A stretch of 64,000 bases of DNA from an uncultured Sphingomonadales bacterium (GTDB lineage: Bacteria; Pseudomonadota; Alphaproteobacteria; Sphingomonadales; Sphingomonadaceae), in contig CAIJLZ010000012.1 of assembly GCA_903821605.1 (NCBI GenBank), positions 91,927 to 155,926 on the forward strand. Direction: 5' to 3'. Below the pieces are notes generated by a model. The model worked only from the letters and a program-made list of their open reading frames with translations. It was not told the origin of the DNA and did not search any database. Position numbers and translations under genes: made by a program. Positions 29,144 to 38,231 of the stretch are shown piece after piece (the stretch's first letter is position 1; every line of letters starts with the position of its first letter).

Positions 29144-29787
29144 AGCGTCACGCCGTCGCGATGATCTTGCTGGCGCTGGTGGCGCTGATCTTGTTCATGC
29201 CCTTGCGGCTGGTGCTGGCGGTCGCCCGGCCTGATCGACTGAATGCGCGTGAGGTCAGCGGTACGATCTGGTCGGGCCGGATGGAGGATGCGCGATTTGG
29301 CAGTTTTGATCTCGGCGCCTTCACCGTCCGCTTGCAACCCCTGCCCTTGCTGCGGGGCGAGGCTCGGCTTGACCTGCTGCGCGAGGGACCGCAGCCATTG
29401 CGCGCCACCCTGTCCCTGCGCCCCGGCCAATTCGCGGTGGAAAGCGTAAGCGGGACATTGCGACGCGGGCAGGTCATGGATTGGCCAATCGAGCGACTGG
29501 AACTCGACAATGCGACGCTCGCCCTGTCCGCCAGCGGTTGCCGCGCCGCCAGTGGGCAAATCCGCCTCCTCATCGGCAGCGGCGCGACCGGGACCCGCAT
29601 GATGCCGCCGCTTATGGGGCCAATCGCTTGTGTCGGCGAAGAGGTACAAATTCCACTGGCGAGCGCAACGGCCCGTGAGCGGCTAACGGTCGCTTTCTCG
29701 CCCGCCGGGGATTATCGCGTCGATCTCAGCCTGCCGGCTGGTCCTGATGGCAAGCTGTTCAACCAGCAAATGCGCGGCCGGTTCTGA
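29140..29787 (+). CDS. gspN: Type II secretion system protein GspN
   Basis: Single N-terminal TM, VSGTIWSGRMEDARFGSFDLG pattern, position in operon. Confidence 0.88.
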   Translation: MKRHAVAMILLALVALILFMPLRLVLAVARPDRLNAREVSGTIWSGRMEDARFGSFDLGAFTVRLQPLPLLRGEARLDLLREGPQPLRATLSLRPGQFAVESVSGTLRRGQVMDWPIERLELDNATLALSASGCRAASGQIRLLIGSGATGTRMMPPLMGPIACVGEEVQIPLASATARERLTVAFSPAGDYRVDLSLPAGPDGKLFNQQMRGRF

Positions 29788-29789
29788 AC

Positions 29790-30563
29790 ATGGTCGCAAT
29801 GCCCATCCTAACGCCCGCGGTCTGGCAGATGATCGGCGGCCTGCTTGGCCTGATCGCCGGGAGCTTCATCGCCACCTTGGTGCTGCGCTGGACGACAGCG
29901 CGCCGCATCACCGGGCGATCAAGCTGCGATAATTGTGGCCGACGCTTAGCGAGCGGGGAACTGGTGCCATTACTGTCCTGGCTCGTGTTGCGCGGGCGCT
30001 GCCGCCAATGCCGTGCGGCAATTCCGCTATTCCATCCCCTGGTCGAAAGCGCCGCCATGGTGATCGGCTGCGGGGCGACGGCCCTGCAACCGGATATCAA
30101 CGGCATCGCCTTGGCGCTGTTCGGTTGGCAGTTGCTGACGCTCGCCTTGCTGGATGCCCGCGCCTTCTGGCTGCCGCATCGGTTGACAGGCTTGCTGGCA
30201 TTAACCGGCCTGATCATTGCCGAACCGGCCTTGGGCGTGCCGCTTACCGATCGGTTGGTGGGCGGGGTCGCCGGCTTCGGGCTGCTGACCGCGGTCCGGC
30301 TCGGCTATCATAAGCTGCGCGGACGGGAAGGCATGGGCGGCGGCGACCCTCGGCTGTTTGGGGCGATCGGCTTGTGGATCGGATGGCCATTCCTGCCGCT
30401 GGTGTTGATGCTGGCCGCCTTTGCCGGGGTCGCTATCGGGCTACTCCCCTTGGCCCACCCCGATGCGACCATCGACTGGCGTCGCCGCCGCCTCCCCTTC
30501 GGGACGTTGCTGGCCCTGGCCACCATGGTCTGCGGGGCCATGCTGGCCGCGCCGCTCCCATGA
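29790..30563 (+). CDS. gspO: Type IV prepilin peptidase / N-methyltransferase
   Basis: CDNCGRRL...CRQCRAAIP zinc Cys motifs, multi-TM, GGGDPRLFGAIGLW. Confidence 0.93.
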   Translation: MVAMPILTPAVWQMIGGLLGLIAGSFIATLVLRWTTARRITGRSSCDNCGRRLASGELVPLLSWLVLRGRCRQCRAAIPLFHPLVESAAMVIGCGATALQPDINGIALALFGWQLLTLALLDARAFWLPHRLTGLLALTGLIIAEPALGVPLTDRLVGGVAGFGLLTAVRLGYHKLRGREGMGGGDPRLFGAIGLWIGWPFLPLVLMLAAFAGVAIGLLPLAHPDATIDWRRRRLPFGTLLALATMVCGAMLAAPLP

Positions 30564-30663
30564 GATGCCCGCCCATTTTGCCATCATCGGGTCGACGGCA
30601 CGCAATCATTGGACTTCCGCCAATTTTTGTACGAATATAAAAAACTGTATATTGGAAATAAAT

Positions 30664-31149
30664 ATGATGGTTCGCACCCACTCGCTTGCCCTGTTGGGCC
30701 TGATCATTTGGATCGCCTTCTGCCTCGGCGCGCCTCTGGCATTTCAGGACCAACGCTTGCGCGCCAGCTATGTCGATGCGGAACGGTTGCAAGCCCTTTG
30801 TCACAGAAACCATGGTGATCCGGACGCACCGGGCCTAACCCCCGAACGCCGCGCCCTTGTCTTGGCGAAACATGACCGCTGCGACAAGCACATGTCGCTG
30901 GTGCATTATATCTCCGGGCATTTCATGGAATATGAGACCGCCGTCATGAAATTGGCAGCGGTCAGCGCCTTGCTCGTGCTTGGCGCTTATGGTGTGTATG
31001 TGATCAGCAATTACCGGCGGCCCAAGCGCTGGCACGATCCCGAAAATCGTCCCCACGCCCAGCCGGCCAAAACAGCGACGGCGGCGCCTCGCCCCCGCCG
31101 CCGCCCGAATTGGAATCGCGACACTCTCCCGCCGCCGCCAAAGCCTTAA
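30664..31149 (+). CDS. Hypothetical two-TM protein with Pro/Arg-rich C-terminal tail
   Basis: MMVRTHSLALLGLIIWIAFCLG signal/TM, second TM LAAVSALLVLGAYGVYVI; GGAAAT upstream of ATG. Confidence 0.7.
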   Translation: MMVRTHSLALLGLIIWIAFCLGAPLAFQDQRLRASYVDAERLQALCHRNHGDPDAPGLTPERRALVLAKHDRCDKHMSLVHYISGHFMEYETAVMKLAAVSALLVLGAYGVYVISNYRRPKRWHDPENRPHAQPAKTATAAPRPRRRPNWNRDTLPPPPKP

Positions 31150-31910
31150 AGGTGCATGCCGCCGCTGGCGCGGATGCGTTCACCCGTCACCCAGCCGCCC
31201 GCTGGTGACGCGAGAAAGGCAACCACGCTCGCAATATCTCCGGCCTTGCCGATCTCGCCCAGCGCGGTGGCAGACTTAATTGCGCCCATGAATTGATCGT
31301 CCAGTTCACCGATAAAATCGGTCGCGGTCGCGCCCGGTGCGACGGCATTGACGGTGATCTTGCGGCTGCCCAAGCCCGCCGCCAGCGACAGGGTGATCGA
31401 ATCCACCGCCGCCTTTGACGCGGCATAAGCGATGAAAGCCGGATAGGCGTTATGGCTGACCATTGACGAGATGTTGATAATCCGTCCGCCATCCCGCAGG
31501 CGCGGCACGGCCTGTTGCGTCACGAACAACAGGCCCTTGACGTTGACGGCAAATGCCTTGTCAAAATCGGCCTCGCTGGTGGTCCCGACATCGCCCACCA
31601 CGCCCACGCCAGCATTGTTGACGAGAATGTCAAAGCGCTCAATCCCGCGCGCAGCCAGTGCGGCGTCCAGCTCGCGGAAGATATTCGCAATGCCGGTCAT
31701 CTCACCCACATCGCCCTGCACGAGAAATCCGTCACCACCAGCCGCCTTGATCGCGGCCAGCGTGTCATCGGCGGCGGTTTTGCTCTGGCCATAATGCACC
31801 GCAACCAGTGCACCATCGCTGGCAAGCTGCTTTGCAATCGCCCGACCGATGCCGCGCGAGGCGCCGGTCACCAAGGCCACTTTGCCTGCCAAACAACCCG
31901 CCATGCCCAT
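31146..31910 (-). CDS. SDR family oxidoreductase
   Basis: KVALVTGASRGIGRAIAKQLA, NNAG, YAASKAAVD motifs; start at MGMAGCLAGK. Confidence 0.92.
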   Translation of the reverse strand: MGMAGCLAGKVALVTGASRGIGRAIAKQLASDGALVAVHYGQSKTAADDTLAAIKAAGGDGFLVQGDVGEMTGIANIFRELDAALAARGIERFDILVNNAGVGVVGDVGTTSEADFDKAFAVNVKGLLFVTQQAVPRLRDGGRIINISSMVSHNAYPAFIAYAASKAAVDSITLSLAAGLGSRKITVNAVAPGATATDFIGELDDQFMGAIKSATALGEIGKAGDIASVVAFLASPAGGWVTGERIRASGGMHL

Positions 31911-32033
31911 CTCCTCTGATGTTTCGCCGCCGCTGCTGTCGCGGCGATGACCCGAACGATAGAGGTCAGGCAAGACGGGGTCTACTTGGCCATTTGATCA
32001 GAAGCGGTGCCGTCATCCGGGCAGACAGGCCGC

Positions 32034-32411
32034 TCACTCGGCGGCGATGAGCTGCTCAGTCGCGCGGGTGCCGGTCAATAGATCATCCGCCACCATGCCA
32101 AGCCGGTCGGCCATGGCCTGCACCGTGCCGAAGGTGGCCGCAAGAAAGCTTGGGAAGGCACCGAATGTAACGATGGTGCGGCGGCCAGGCTTGCGAATCC
32201 AGACGGAATAAATCCACCTGCCACGTTCCGCATCCGGTGGGCGGCGAATGATGATCCGGGACAATTCCCGTTTCTGATCAACGACCTGATAGCCCTTGTC
32301 CACAATGGCTTCGAGCAATTGGTCAAACAGAGTCGCGCGGCTGATATCGGTCGATACATCGATCCGATAACGGGGCATCAAGCCCATCAGCCTTGACGAT
32401 GAACGTCCCAT
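32034..32411 (-). CDS. Hypothetical protein
   Basis: 125-aa ORF with plausible codon usage, isolated by intergenic sequence. Confidence 0.6.
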   Translation of the reverse strand: MGRSSSRLMGLMPRYRIDVSTDISRATLFDQLLEAIVDKGYQVVDQKRELSRIIIRRPPDAERGRWIYSVWIRKPGRRTIVTFGAFPSFLAATFGTVQAMADRLGMVADDLLTGTRATEQLIAAE

Positions 32412-32678
32412 GGCAACCCCTTATGCGAACATCTTCGCACCCAAGTTCCAGTAGTTTCTGTCACTTGGCCGCCCTTTCTTACATTCATTCTGGATAAAAT
32501 TCCAGTCTGGAGATTCATCAGACAGTCCCAATCCGAGACGTAATTTCCCCACGCTGACACACTACCTCTGACAAGTTAGGATCGACCGGCGGCAAACAGC
32601 ACCGAAAAGACGGGCCGCCTTGGTGCCAATACATTGTAATTCTGGGTCGACCTTGCCCGCAGATCGCGCTACGAACCC

Positions 32679-32711
32679 TTGTCATCGAAATGTCACAAAA
32701 CTGTCACAAAA
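32679..32711 (+). promoter_or_regulatory. Pho-box-like triple tandem 11-bp repeat
   Basis: TTGTCATCGAA / ATGTCACAAAA / CTGTCACAAAA at exact 11-nt spacing. Confidence 0.55.
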
Positions 32712-32723
32712 AGGAAATTAAGC

Positions 32724-33131
32724 ATCAGACAGGTCGCCGCCTTGCCCTATCGTTTCACCAGCAACCCCATCGGCATGGAGGTGCTGCTGGTCACGTCCCG
32801 TGACACCAAACGCTGGGTGCTCCCCAAGGGCAATATTGTCAGAGGCTTATCCGCTCCTGCTTCCGCCGCGCATGAGGCGGAAGAGGAAGCAGGCATTCTC
32901 GGCGCTGCCAGCCCGATAGCCATCGGAACCTATCGATACTGTAAGCGGCGGCGCAACGGCACATCATCGATGGTGGATGTCGATGTCTTCCCGCTCGCCG
33001 TCACGACCGAGTTGGACGAATGGGAAGAGCAGGACGAACGCGAACGCCGCTGGTTTTTGCTGGAAGACGCCGCGCAAGCCGTTGACGAGCCAGATTTGCG
33101 TGACCTGATCCGGCATTTTCAGGCCAAGTGA
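32724..33131 (+). CDS. NUDIX hydrolase (start codon uncertain)
   Basis: NUDIX box-like ASAAHEAEEEAGILG; provided ORF starts at TTG 32679 inside the Pho-like repeat; 32724 is an assumed start. Confidence 0.8.
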   Translation: MRQVAALPYRFTSNPIGMEVLLVTSRDTKRWVLPKGNIVRGLSAPASAAHEAEEEAGILGAASPIAIGTYRYCKRRRNGTSSMVDVDVFPLAVTTELDEWEEQDERERRWFLLEDAAQAVDEPDLRDLIRHFQAK

Positions 33132-33135
33132 GCCC

Positions 33136-33975
33136 TCAGCGGCGCGGCTGGCCCAACGAGGTCAGCCCGCCGCCCGATGCGCCGCCGAAGCGATAGCCAT
33201 AGGTCCACGCGAACGGCCCGCTATAGGCGAAGGTCGGGCGATAGGCCGACACCTGTTCGGCCCGCAAAATCCTATTGGTCCGACTATCAAGGATCAGCAT
33301 CCCCTCTGGCCGCCGTACCGCCAGCACCGCATGATCGATCTTACGATAGACATCGCGCACGACCAGCAGGAACATCTCCTCCTCGGGGACGCCCAGCGCC
33401 TTGAGCAGCGCCATCTTGGCGATGGCCATATCTTCGCAATCGCCTTTGCCGGTCAGCAACGTCTCGGGTGCCGCTGCCCATTGATCCGGCCCTGCATCCG
33501 CGACATAGGCGACCCGCTGATTGACCCAGTCATTGATCATCCAAATCTGATCTGCGACCTCCTGCTGCCGGGCGCGCGAGAGAATATAGACCGATGCGCC
33601 CTCCCCCTCACCTAAGCCCATTGCCCGCACCTGCATCCAGCGCAGGCTGAGCGAGGTTGCCCCGACGGGAAGCGCAACCGAACTGAAGACATCGGGCGCG
33701 GGTGGGCGCACCGGCGGCGGTGGGGGCGCGGGGCACGCCTCGGTTGCTGGCGGGGTCGAGACAGATGGCGGTTCGAGCGGCGCGCCTTCAGGCGGCAGGG
33801 CGGGCGGTTGGGCACAGACCGGGGCAAGCGGCGACAGGCCGTCCGACGCCGTCGTGGTCATGATATCCTCAGGCGCGCCCGATGCCGCGTCCTGACCCAT
33901 AACCGGCGTCACCGCCAGCAGCACCGCGGCAGTGGCCAGCCAATCCATTGCTGCACGGGATGGCACGCGCATCAT
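33136..33975 (-). CDS. Transglutaminase-like cysteine peptidase (BTLCP/LapG-like)
   Basis: TGKGDCEDMAIAKMALLKALG, DHAVLAVRR, LILDSRTN (Cys-His-Asp pattern). Confidence 0.85.
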   Translation of the reverse strand: MMRVPSRAAMDWLATAAVLLAVTPVMGQDAASGAPEDIMTTTASDGLSPLAPVCAQPPALPPEGAPLEPPSVSTPPATEACPAPPPPPVRPPAPDVFSSVALPVGATSLSLRWMQVRAMGLGEGEGASVYILSRARQQEVADQIWMINDWVNQRVAYVADAGPDQWAAAPETLLTGKGDCEDMAIAKMALLKALGVPEEEMFLLVVRDVYRKIDHAVLAVRRPEGMLILDSRTNRILRAEQVSAYRPTFAYSGPFAWTYGYRFGGASGGGLTSLGQPRR

Positions 33976-34059
33976 CCCTCTCTCCTCGACCCGTTCGGCA
34001 AGATCATATGTCGCCCACTGCCCGCTTGTCACCTTCCTTGCGCCAAGCGGGCGCATGGA

Positions 34060-34782
34060 TCAGGCCAGCACTTCCGCGAACAGGCCCATCATTGCGTCCC
34101 ATGAACGCGCATCCGCCTTGGCGTCATAACGCGCGAAGTCCGGCGCGCCCAGTTGCGCGGCATCGGGATTGGTGAAGCTGTGCACGACACCGCCATAGAC
34201 ATGAAGCTGCCAATCCACACCGCCCGCGCGCATTTCCGCTTCAAAGCTGGCACGTTCGGCAGCCGTGATCCCGGGATCGTCCGCGCCAATGCAGGCCAGC
34301 ACCCGACCCTTGATGTTCTTCGCATCCTCCGGCCTTTGCGTCGCCAGCCCGGAATGGAAACCAATAGCGGCGCCAATTTCCGCCCCGCCACGGGCCAATT
34401 CCAATGCGACCGTGCCGCCGAAGCAATAACCGATGGCCGCGACCCGGCTGGGATCAGCTTCGGGTCGGGCACACAAGGCCTGCAACCCTCCTTCGGCAAT
34501 GGCGCGGATCTGGAGCGGGTCTTCGCGCAACGCGCCAATGATCGGCATGATTTCCGGAATGGTGGCATAGAGCTTGCCATGGCCGTGAATATCGCACGCG
34601 AGCGCCGCATAGCCCAGCGTCGCCAGCCGCTCTGCCCGCGCCTTGGCGTGCGCACCCAGCCCAAACGCCTCGGGAAAGACTAGCACGGCGGGGCGACGGC
34701 CCGCACCGGCGCTATCATCAACGTAGAAATGGCTTTCCATCTGAAGGCCATTGGCCTCGTAGTTCAACACGTCATGGCGCAT
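34060..34782 (-). CDS. Dienelactone hydrolase family protein
   Basis: VLVFPEAFGLGAHAKARAERLA, IGYCFGG nucleophile elbow, GGVVHSFT His. Confidence 0.92.
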   Translation of the reverse strand: MRHDVLNYEANGLQMESHFYVDDSAGAGRRPAVLVFPEAFGLGAHAKARAERLATLGYAALACDIHGHGKLYATIPEIMPIIGALREDPLQIRAIAEGGLQALCARPEADPSRVAAIGYCFGGTVALELARGGAEIGAAIGFHSGLATQRPEDAKNIKGRVLACIGADDPGITAAERASFEAEMRAGGVDWQLHVYGGVVHSFTNPDAAQLGAPDFARYDAKADARSWDAMMGLFAEVLA

Positions 34783-34897
34783 CTATGCCTCTCCTCTGGC
34801 TGCGGCGTTCATTCATCGGGCAACAGTCATAACCACTGCCAAATGAAATCCCAGCCCCTTTTGCGCGCCTTGTCCGGATGCACCCCGGCCCCCAAGA

Positions 34898-35125
34898 TCA
34901 ATCCGGCGGCACTTCGAACGGCGCGGTCGAAGGCGGCAACGAATCCGGGATATAGGGCTGTTCGCTGGGCGATTCCCCCGGGAAGCGGTCAGGCTCAACC
35001 GGCGGTTGTTCGATCGGGGAACTATCTGGCCGTTCATCCGGGTGGCGGAACGGGGTTTCCGGCTCAACCGGTGGGCTATCCGGATGCGGGTCCGGTCGCT
35101 GCGATAGGGGATTGGTCGTGGCCAT
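34898..35125 (-). CDS. Small Pro/Asp/Glu-rich disordered protein
   Basis: MATTNPLSQRPDPHPDSPPVEPETPF...; low complexity. Confidence 0.5.
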   Translation of the reverse strand: MATTNPLSQRPDPHPDSPPVEPETPFRHPDERPDSSPIEQPPVEPDRFPGESPSEQPYIPDSLPPSTAPFEVPPD

Positions 35126-35213
35126 GTTCGACTCCGGTGCAATTGTCACATGACCGTCAGGGTAAACCGGGCTTTTCCGCCGCACCATATTCCGGATCAA
35201 TACCTAGATCGGA

Positions 35214-36179
35214 TCACGCCTGCGCCGGTCCACCCCGGCGCGCACCAAAGATTGTCACCCCGACACCGCCAAGGATCAGCGCCATGCCAATGAGGTGATA
35301 GCGGTGAAGCGGCTCATGCAGCACAAAGGTCGCCAGCAAGGCCCCGAACAACGGCATCAGGCTGATCGCCTGCCCCGCCCGGCCCGGCCCGATCTCTGCC
35401 ACCGCGCGGTTATAGAGAAAATAGGCGATGACCGATGGGAAGATCGCGACATAGATAAACGCGCCGAACACGCTGGGCGTCCAGACAATCTGTTGCGCCG
35501 CCTGCCATTCGGTCAAGGCAAAGGGCGTCATCGTCAGCGCCCCGATGATGAACGTGGCCGCCAACAGGCTGGCCTGCGCGACCGCCGGACGCAGACGCAA
35601 TAAGGCGGTATAAACGGCCCAGCCGACTACCCCGCACAACACCAACACATCCCCCTCGCCAAACTGGAGTTGCGTAATCGCCGCGACATCCGCCTTGAAC
35701 ACGATCAGCGCCACCCCCAGCGTCGAGAGCATCACCCCGGACAATTGCCACCCACTCGGACGCACGCGAAAAATCATCCGGTCGATCAGCAGCACCAGCG
35801 CCGGGATCGCCGCCTGCATCAACAGGCCATTGGTGGCGGTGGTGTAATGCAGCCCCTTATAGAGAAAACCGTTGAAACCGGCGACCCCGATCACGCCCAA
35901 TGCCACCACCACCGGCCATTGGCGCAGCATGGCTGGCAGATCGGCACGGAACTGGCGGAACACCAGTGGCAGCAGGAGGGTGCAGGCGAGCAACCAACGC
36001 ACGAACGACAGCGTAAAGGGCGGAATATCATCACGCATCGCCCGGCCCACCAGCGAATTGCCGGCCCATAGCAGCATGACCAGCGCCAGCATCGCATAGG
36101 CCTTGGATGCAGGACGAGAATGGGGCATCGGGCTTCCTCTTGGCAAACGGAAGGCGCTTTGTAGCGGGGCCAACGCCAC
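35214..36179 (-). CDS. DMT superfamily transporter (EamA)
   Basis: Two EamA repeats, ~10 TM. Confidence 0.9.
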   Translation of the reverse strand: MALAPLQSAFRLPRGSPMPHSRPASKAYAMLALVMLLWAGNSLVGRAMRDDIPPFTLSFVRWLLACTLLLPLVFRQFRADLPAMLRQWPVVVALGVIGVAGFNGFLYKGLHYTTATNGLLMQAAIPALVLLIDRMIFRVRPSGWQLSGVMLSTLGVALIVFKADVAAITQLQFGEGDVLVLCGVVGWAVYTALLRLRPAVAQASLLAATFIIGALTMTPFALTEWQAAQQIVWTPSVFGAFIYVAIFPSVIAYFLYNRAVAEIGPGRAGQAISLMPLFGALLATFVLHEPLHRYHLIGMALILGGVGVTIFGARRGGPAQA

Positions 36180-36263
36180 TCGTCACCGCCCGAAACACGT
36201 CATCGCCATCTGCCCCCGATTGAAACTCGCTTTTGACCGCCAAAACCGCTATCGGCCCTCACC

Positions 36264-37862
36264 ATGACCACCGACACCGCTACCCCGCCGAGCATCGGCC
36301 ACGACCGCCGTACGTTCGCGATCATTTCCCACCCGGACGCCGGCAAGACCACGCTCACCGAAAAGCTGCTGCTGTTCGGTGGCGCGATCCATGCAGCGGG
36401 CGAAGTGAAGGCGCGCGGCGCCAATCGCCGGGCGCGATCCGACTGGATGAAAATCGAGCAACAGCGCGGGATTTCCGTCACCTCCTCGGTGATGACCTTC
36501 ATCCGCGACGGGCTGACCTTCAACCTGCTTGATACGCCGGGCCACGAGGATTTCTCGGAAGATACCTATCGCACCCTGACGGCGGTTGATTCGGCGGTGA
36601 TGGTGATCGACGCCGCGCGCGGGATCGAAAGCCAGACCCGCAAATTATTCGAGGTCTGCCGCCTGCGGTCGGTGCCGATCATCACCTTCATCAACAAGGT
36701 CGACCGTGAAGGGCGCGAACCGTTCGCCCTGCTCGACGAGGTGGCGGATCAGCTTCAGCTTGATGTGTGTCCGATGAGTTGGCCAGTCGGCATGGGTGGC
36801 CAGTTCGAAGGCATATACGACCTTGAACAACATCGCTTGATGCGCCCGACGGGCGACAGCCGCGCGTTCGAAGGCGATGTCACCCAGATCGACGGGCTGG
36901 ACGATACCCAACTCGATAACCTGATTTCCGCCAATGCCGCCGCCCAGTTGCGCGAAGACACCGAACTGGCGCAGGCGGGCTATGAACCGTTTGATGTCGA
37001 GGCCTATCGTCGCGGCGACCTGACGCCGGTCTTTTTCGGTTCGGCACTGAAGGAATTCGGCGTGGCAGAGTTGATCAGCGCGCTAGCCCGCTTCGCCCCC
37101 TCACCACGCCCGCAGCCCGCCGAGCCCGAACCGATCGCGCCCGATGGCCCGAATGTCACCGGCTTCATCTTCAAGGTGCAGGCCAATATGAACCCGATGC
37201 ACCGCGACCGCATCGCGTTCATGCGCCTGTGTTCGGGCCGGTTCAAACGCGGCATGAAGCTCAATCAAGTCGGCACCGGCAAGGCGATTGCGATCCACAG
37301 CCCGATCCTGTTCTTCGCGCAGGACCGCGAGGTCGTGGACGATGCGTGGCCGGGCGATATCATCGGCATTCCGAACCATGGCACGCTGCGCGTCGGCGAC
37401 ACGCTGACCGATGGCCCGCCGGTAACGATCACCGGCCTGCCCAACTTCGCACCGGAAATCCTGCGCCGCGTCGCACTCAAAGACCCGACCAAGACCAAGC
37501 AGTTGCGCAAAGCGCTGGACGATATGGCCGAAGAAGGCGTGACACAGGTCTTCCACCCTGCGATCGGCGCACAGATGATTGTCGGCGTGGTCGGCCAACT
37601 ACAGTTGGAAGTGCTGATCTCTCGGCTGGAGGCTGAATATAAGGTCGACGCCGTGCTGGAAATGTCGCCTTGGGATACCGCGCGCTGGATCGCCTCGGAC
37701 GATGCGGCGGCGATGAAAGAATTCCAAAGCCTGCACCGCATGGCGATTGCCACCGACCGGGACGGCGCGCCCGTGTTCATGGCCAAGGACAATTGGGACC
37801 TGAATTATGTGATGGGCCGACACCCGTTGATCCGCTTCACCGCGACCAAGGAGCGCCGCTAA
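36264..37862 (+). CDS. prfC: Peptide chain release factor 3
   Basis: ISHPDAGKTTLTEKLLLFGGAI, DTPGHEDFSEDTYRTLTAVDSAVMVIDAA. Confidence 0.97.
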   Translation: MTTDTATPPSIGHDRRTFAIISHPDAGKTTLTEKLLLFGGAIHAAGEVKARGANRRARSDWMKIEQQRGISVTSSVMTFIRDGLTFNLLDTPGHEDFSEDTYRTLTAVDSAVMVIDAARGIESQTRKLFEVCRLRSVPIITFINKVDREGREPFALLDEVADQLQLDVCPMSWPVGMGGQFEGIYDLEQHRLMRPTGDSRAFEGDVTQIDGLDDTQLDNLISANAAAQLREDTELAQAGYEPFDVEAYRRGDLTPVFFGSALKEFGVAELISALARFAPSPRPQPAEPEPIAPDGPNVTGFIFKVQANMNPMHRDRIAFMRLCSGRFKRGMKLNQVGTGKAIAIHSPILFFAQDREVVDDAWPGDIIGIPNHGTLRVGDTLTDGPPVTITGLPNFAPEILRRVALKDPTKTKQLRKALDDMAEEGVTQVFHPAIGAQMIVGVVGQLQLEVLISRLEAEYKVDAVLEMSPWDTARWIASDDAAAMKEFQSLHRMAIATDRDGAPVFMAKDNWDLNYVMGRHPLIRFTATKERR

Positions 37863-38044
37863 TGGCCGGGGACAAGTTTGAACGCCATCGCCAGCCCTGG
37901 ACCGCGCAGGAAATCCAGAAGCTGCACACCCTTGCCAAAAAGGGCATGCCGCTGCGACAAATCGCCAAGGCACTCACCCGCAGCGAGGAATCGGTAAAAG
38001 ATCGCGCCAAGCAAGACGGGCTCTCCATCGCCAAGCTGCACTGA
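37862..38044 (+). CDS. 60-aa HTH microprotein, resembles a GcrA/SANT-like N-terminal helix-turn-helix
   Basis: PWTAQEIQKLHTLAKKGMPLRQIAKALTRSEESVKDRAKQDGL; TAATG overlap with prfC stop. Confidence 0.75.
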   Translation: MAGDKFERHRQPWTAQEIQKLHTLAKKGMPLRQIAKALTRSEESVKDRAKQDGLSIAKLH

Positions 38045-38231
38045 AGAGTGCCCTCCATGGTGCGCGCGTATTCCCTGACCTTGGCGGCCCGCCGTGCTCG
38101 TGCACCGGCCTTCGCGCGCGCCTGCCTTCCCGTGCTTTGGCGCAAGCAGGAACCCATGGTTCGTGCGGCGGGCGGGGAGCTGGGCTGCTGCGCAAGAGTA
38201 ACGTTCCGCCCTCTCCCCCCATCCCCGCTGC

